From assembly GCA_016210785.1 (NCBI GenBank), contig JACQTN010000613.1, positions 1 through 5,549 of the forward strand: a stretch of DNA of 5,549 bases, in the 5' to 3' direction. Source of the DNA: Armatimonadota bacterium (GTDB lineage: Bacteria > Sysuimicrobiota > Sysuimicrobiia > Sysuimicrobiales > JACQTN01). The notes under the pieces were generated by a model, which was not told the origin of the DNA, searched no databases, and saw only the letters and a program-made list of their open reading frames with translations. Positions 5,160 to 5,549 of this stretch are shown here, one piece after another (within the stretch, counting starts at the first letter, position 1; each line of letters begins with the position of its first letter). The translations under genes were made by a program, and so were the position numbers.

Positions 5160-5549
5160 ATGCCGACACCCTCCATCGTCTTCGGCCTGATTTCTGCGCT
5201 GGCCTGGGGCACCGGCGATTTCGGTGGGGGCCTGGCCGCGCGGCGAGGCAACCTGTTCCATGCCGTGGCGGCGTCGCAGGGTGCCGGCGTCCTCCTCATG
5301 GTGGCGCTGGCGGTTCTGCGCGGCGAGTCCGTGCCCGCGGCGGTGTCGCTGGCCTGGGCCGCCGGCGCGGGGCTGCTGGGCGGCGCGGGCATCGCCGCCC
5401 TCTACCGGGCGCTGGCGGTGGGGACGATGGGGATCGCCGCGCCGGTCTCCGCGGTGCTGGCCGGCGCGGTGGCGGCGACCTTCGGCGTGGTCGCCCAGGG
5501 ATCGCCCGGCGCGCGCCTGGTGATTGTGTTCGGCGCGGCCATGGTCGGC
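5160..5549 (+). CDS. EamA/DMT-family transporter, N-terminal part (runs off the window)
   Basis: A reading frame from ATG 5160 stays open for 130 codons to the window end without a stop, so only the start of the gene is present. The protein is strongly hydrophobic, with likely helices near residues 5-25, 36-53, 63-84, 88-112 and from 118 on. GLISALAWGTGDF (9-21) and YRALAVGTMGIAAPVSAV (82-99) are typical of the first EamA repeat, where the second segment follows the YRAL helix. Full members have about 280-300 residues and ten helices, and export or exchange small metabolites across the inner membrane; the substrate is unknown. The gene begins 20 bases after the oxidoreductase stop. I see no Shine-Dalgarno in that GC-rich gap, so translation may be coupled or the true start may lie elsewhere. 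Confidence 0.8.
   Translation, partial: MPTPSIVFGLISALAWGTGDFGGGLAARRGNLFHAVAASQGAGVLLMVALAVLRGESVPAAVSLAWAAGAGLLGGAGIAALYRALAVGTMGIAAPVSAVLAGAVAATFGVVAQGSPGARLVIVFGAAMVG

Noticed and set aside
4063..5169. 368-codon minus-strand frame opposite the oxidoreductase gene
   Set aside because: It covers the entire Qor coding region in antisense and is low-complexity Arg/Gly/Leu/His-rich, as expected for a GC-rich shadow.
5224..5523. 99-codon + strand frame within the EamA gene
   Set aside because: It is Arg/Trp/Pro-rich and out of frame with the clearly hydrophobic EamA sequence starting at 5160.
1..5549. CRISPR array, tRNA, rRNA, insertion sequence or phage genes
   Set aside because: No regularly spaced repeats, tRNA-like cloverleaf, rRNA-like sequence, transposase/integrase motifs or terminal inverted repeats were found by reading both strands.

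Overview
The window is GC-rich throughout, with coding regions strongly biased to G or C at third codon positions. This suggests a bacterium with a high-GC genome. The lineage cannot be fixed from the sequence. The family-5 substrate-binding protein has a cleavable signal peptide without a lipobox cysteine, which fits a diderm (periplasm-bearing) cell better than a typical Gram-positive one. That is inference.

Layout, all convincing genes on the + strand. (1) 1-265: no supported gene. It holds a GC-rich imperfect stem-loop (126-193), a good -10 hexamer (230-235) and a very strong Shine-Dalgarno (252-260). (2) 266-3785: a three-gene ABC importer operon of the peptide/nickel/opine/glutathione class, made of a periplasmic binding protein, a DppB/GsiC-type permease and a DppC/OppC-type permease. 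The two intercistronic gaps each contain a perfect inverted repeat: a 15-bp stem at 1864-1899 and a 10-bp GA-rich palindrome at 2860-2883. No ATP-binding subunit follows the permeases, so the ATPases must be encoded upstream of the window or elsewhere. (3) 3786-4170: about 385 bases without a convincing gene. It holds several inverted repeats, a credible Rho-independent terminator (4025-4061), an AT-rich promoter-like island and a hairpin abutting the next ribosome binding site. (4) 4171-5139: a zinc-independent NAD(P)H:quinone oxidoreductase of the Qor/zeta-crystallin family. (5) 5160-5549: the N-terminal part of an EamA/DMT-family membrane transporter, cut by the window end and probably co-transcribed with the oxidoreductase.

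The importer would capture a solute outside the inner membrane and pass it through the DppB/DppC heterodimer, powered by ATPases not present here. Its initiation signals are graded: ATG with a near-perfect Shine-Dalgarno for the binding protein, GTG with weaker sites for both permeases. With the first intercistronic hairpin, this fits the usual excess of binding protein over membrane subunits. The oxidoreductase and EamA gene look like a separate unit with no evident functional link to the importer.

I see no clear new biological system. The most interesting candidate is the structured, terminator-ended non-coding stretch after the permease operon, which could be a long 3' UTR or a small RNA. 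A possible decayed reading frame lies antisense across the same stretch.
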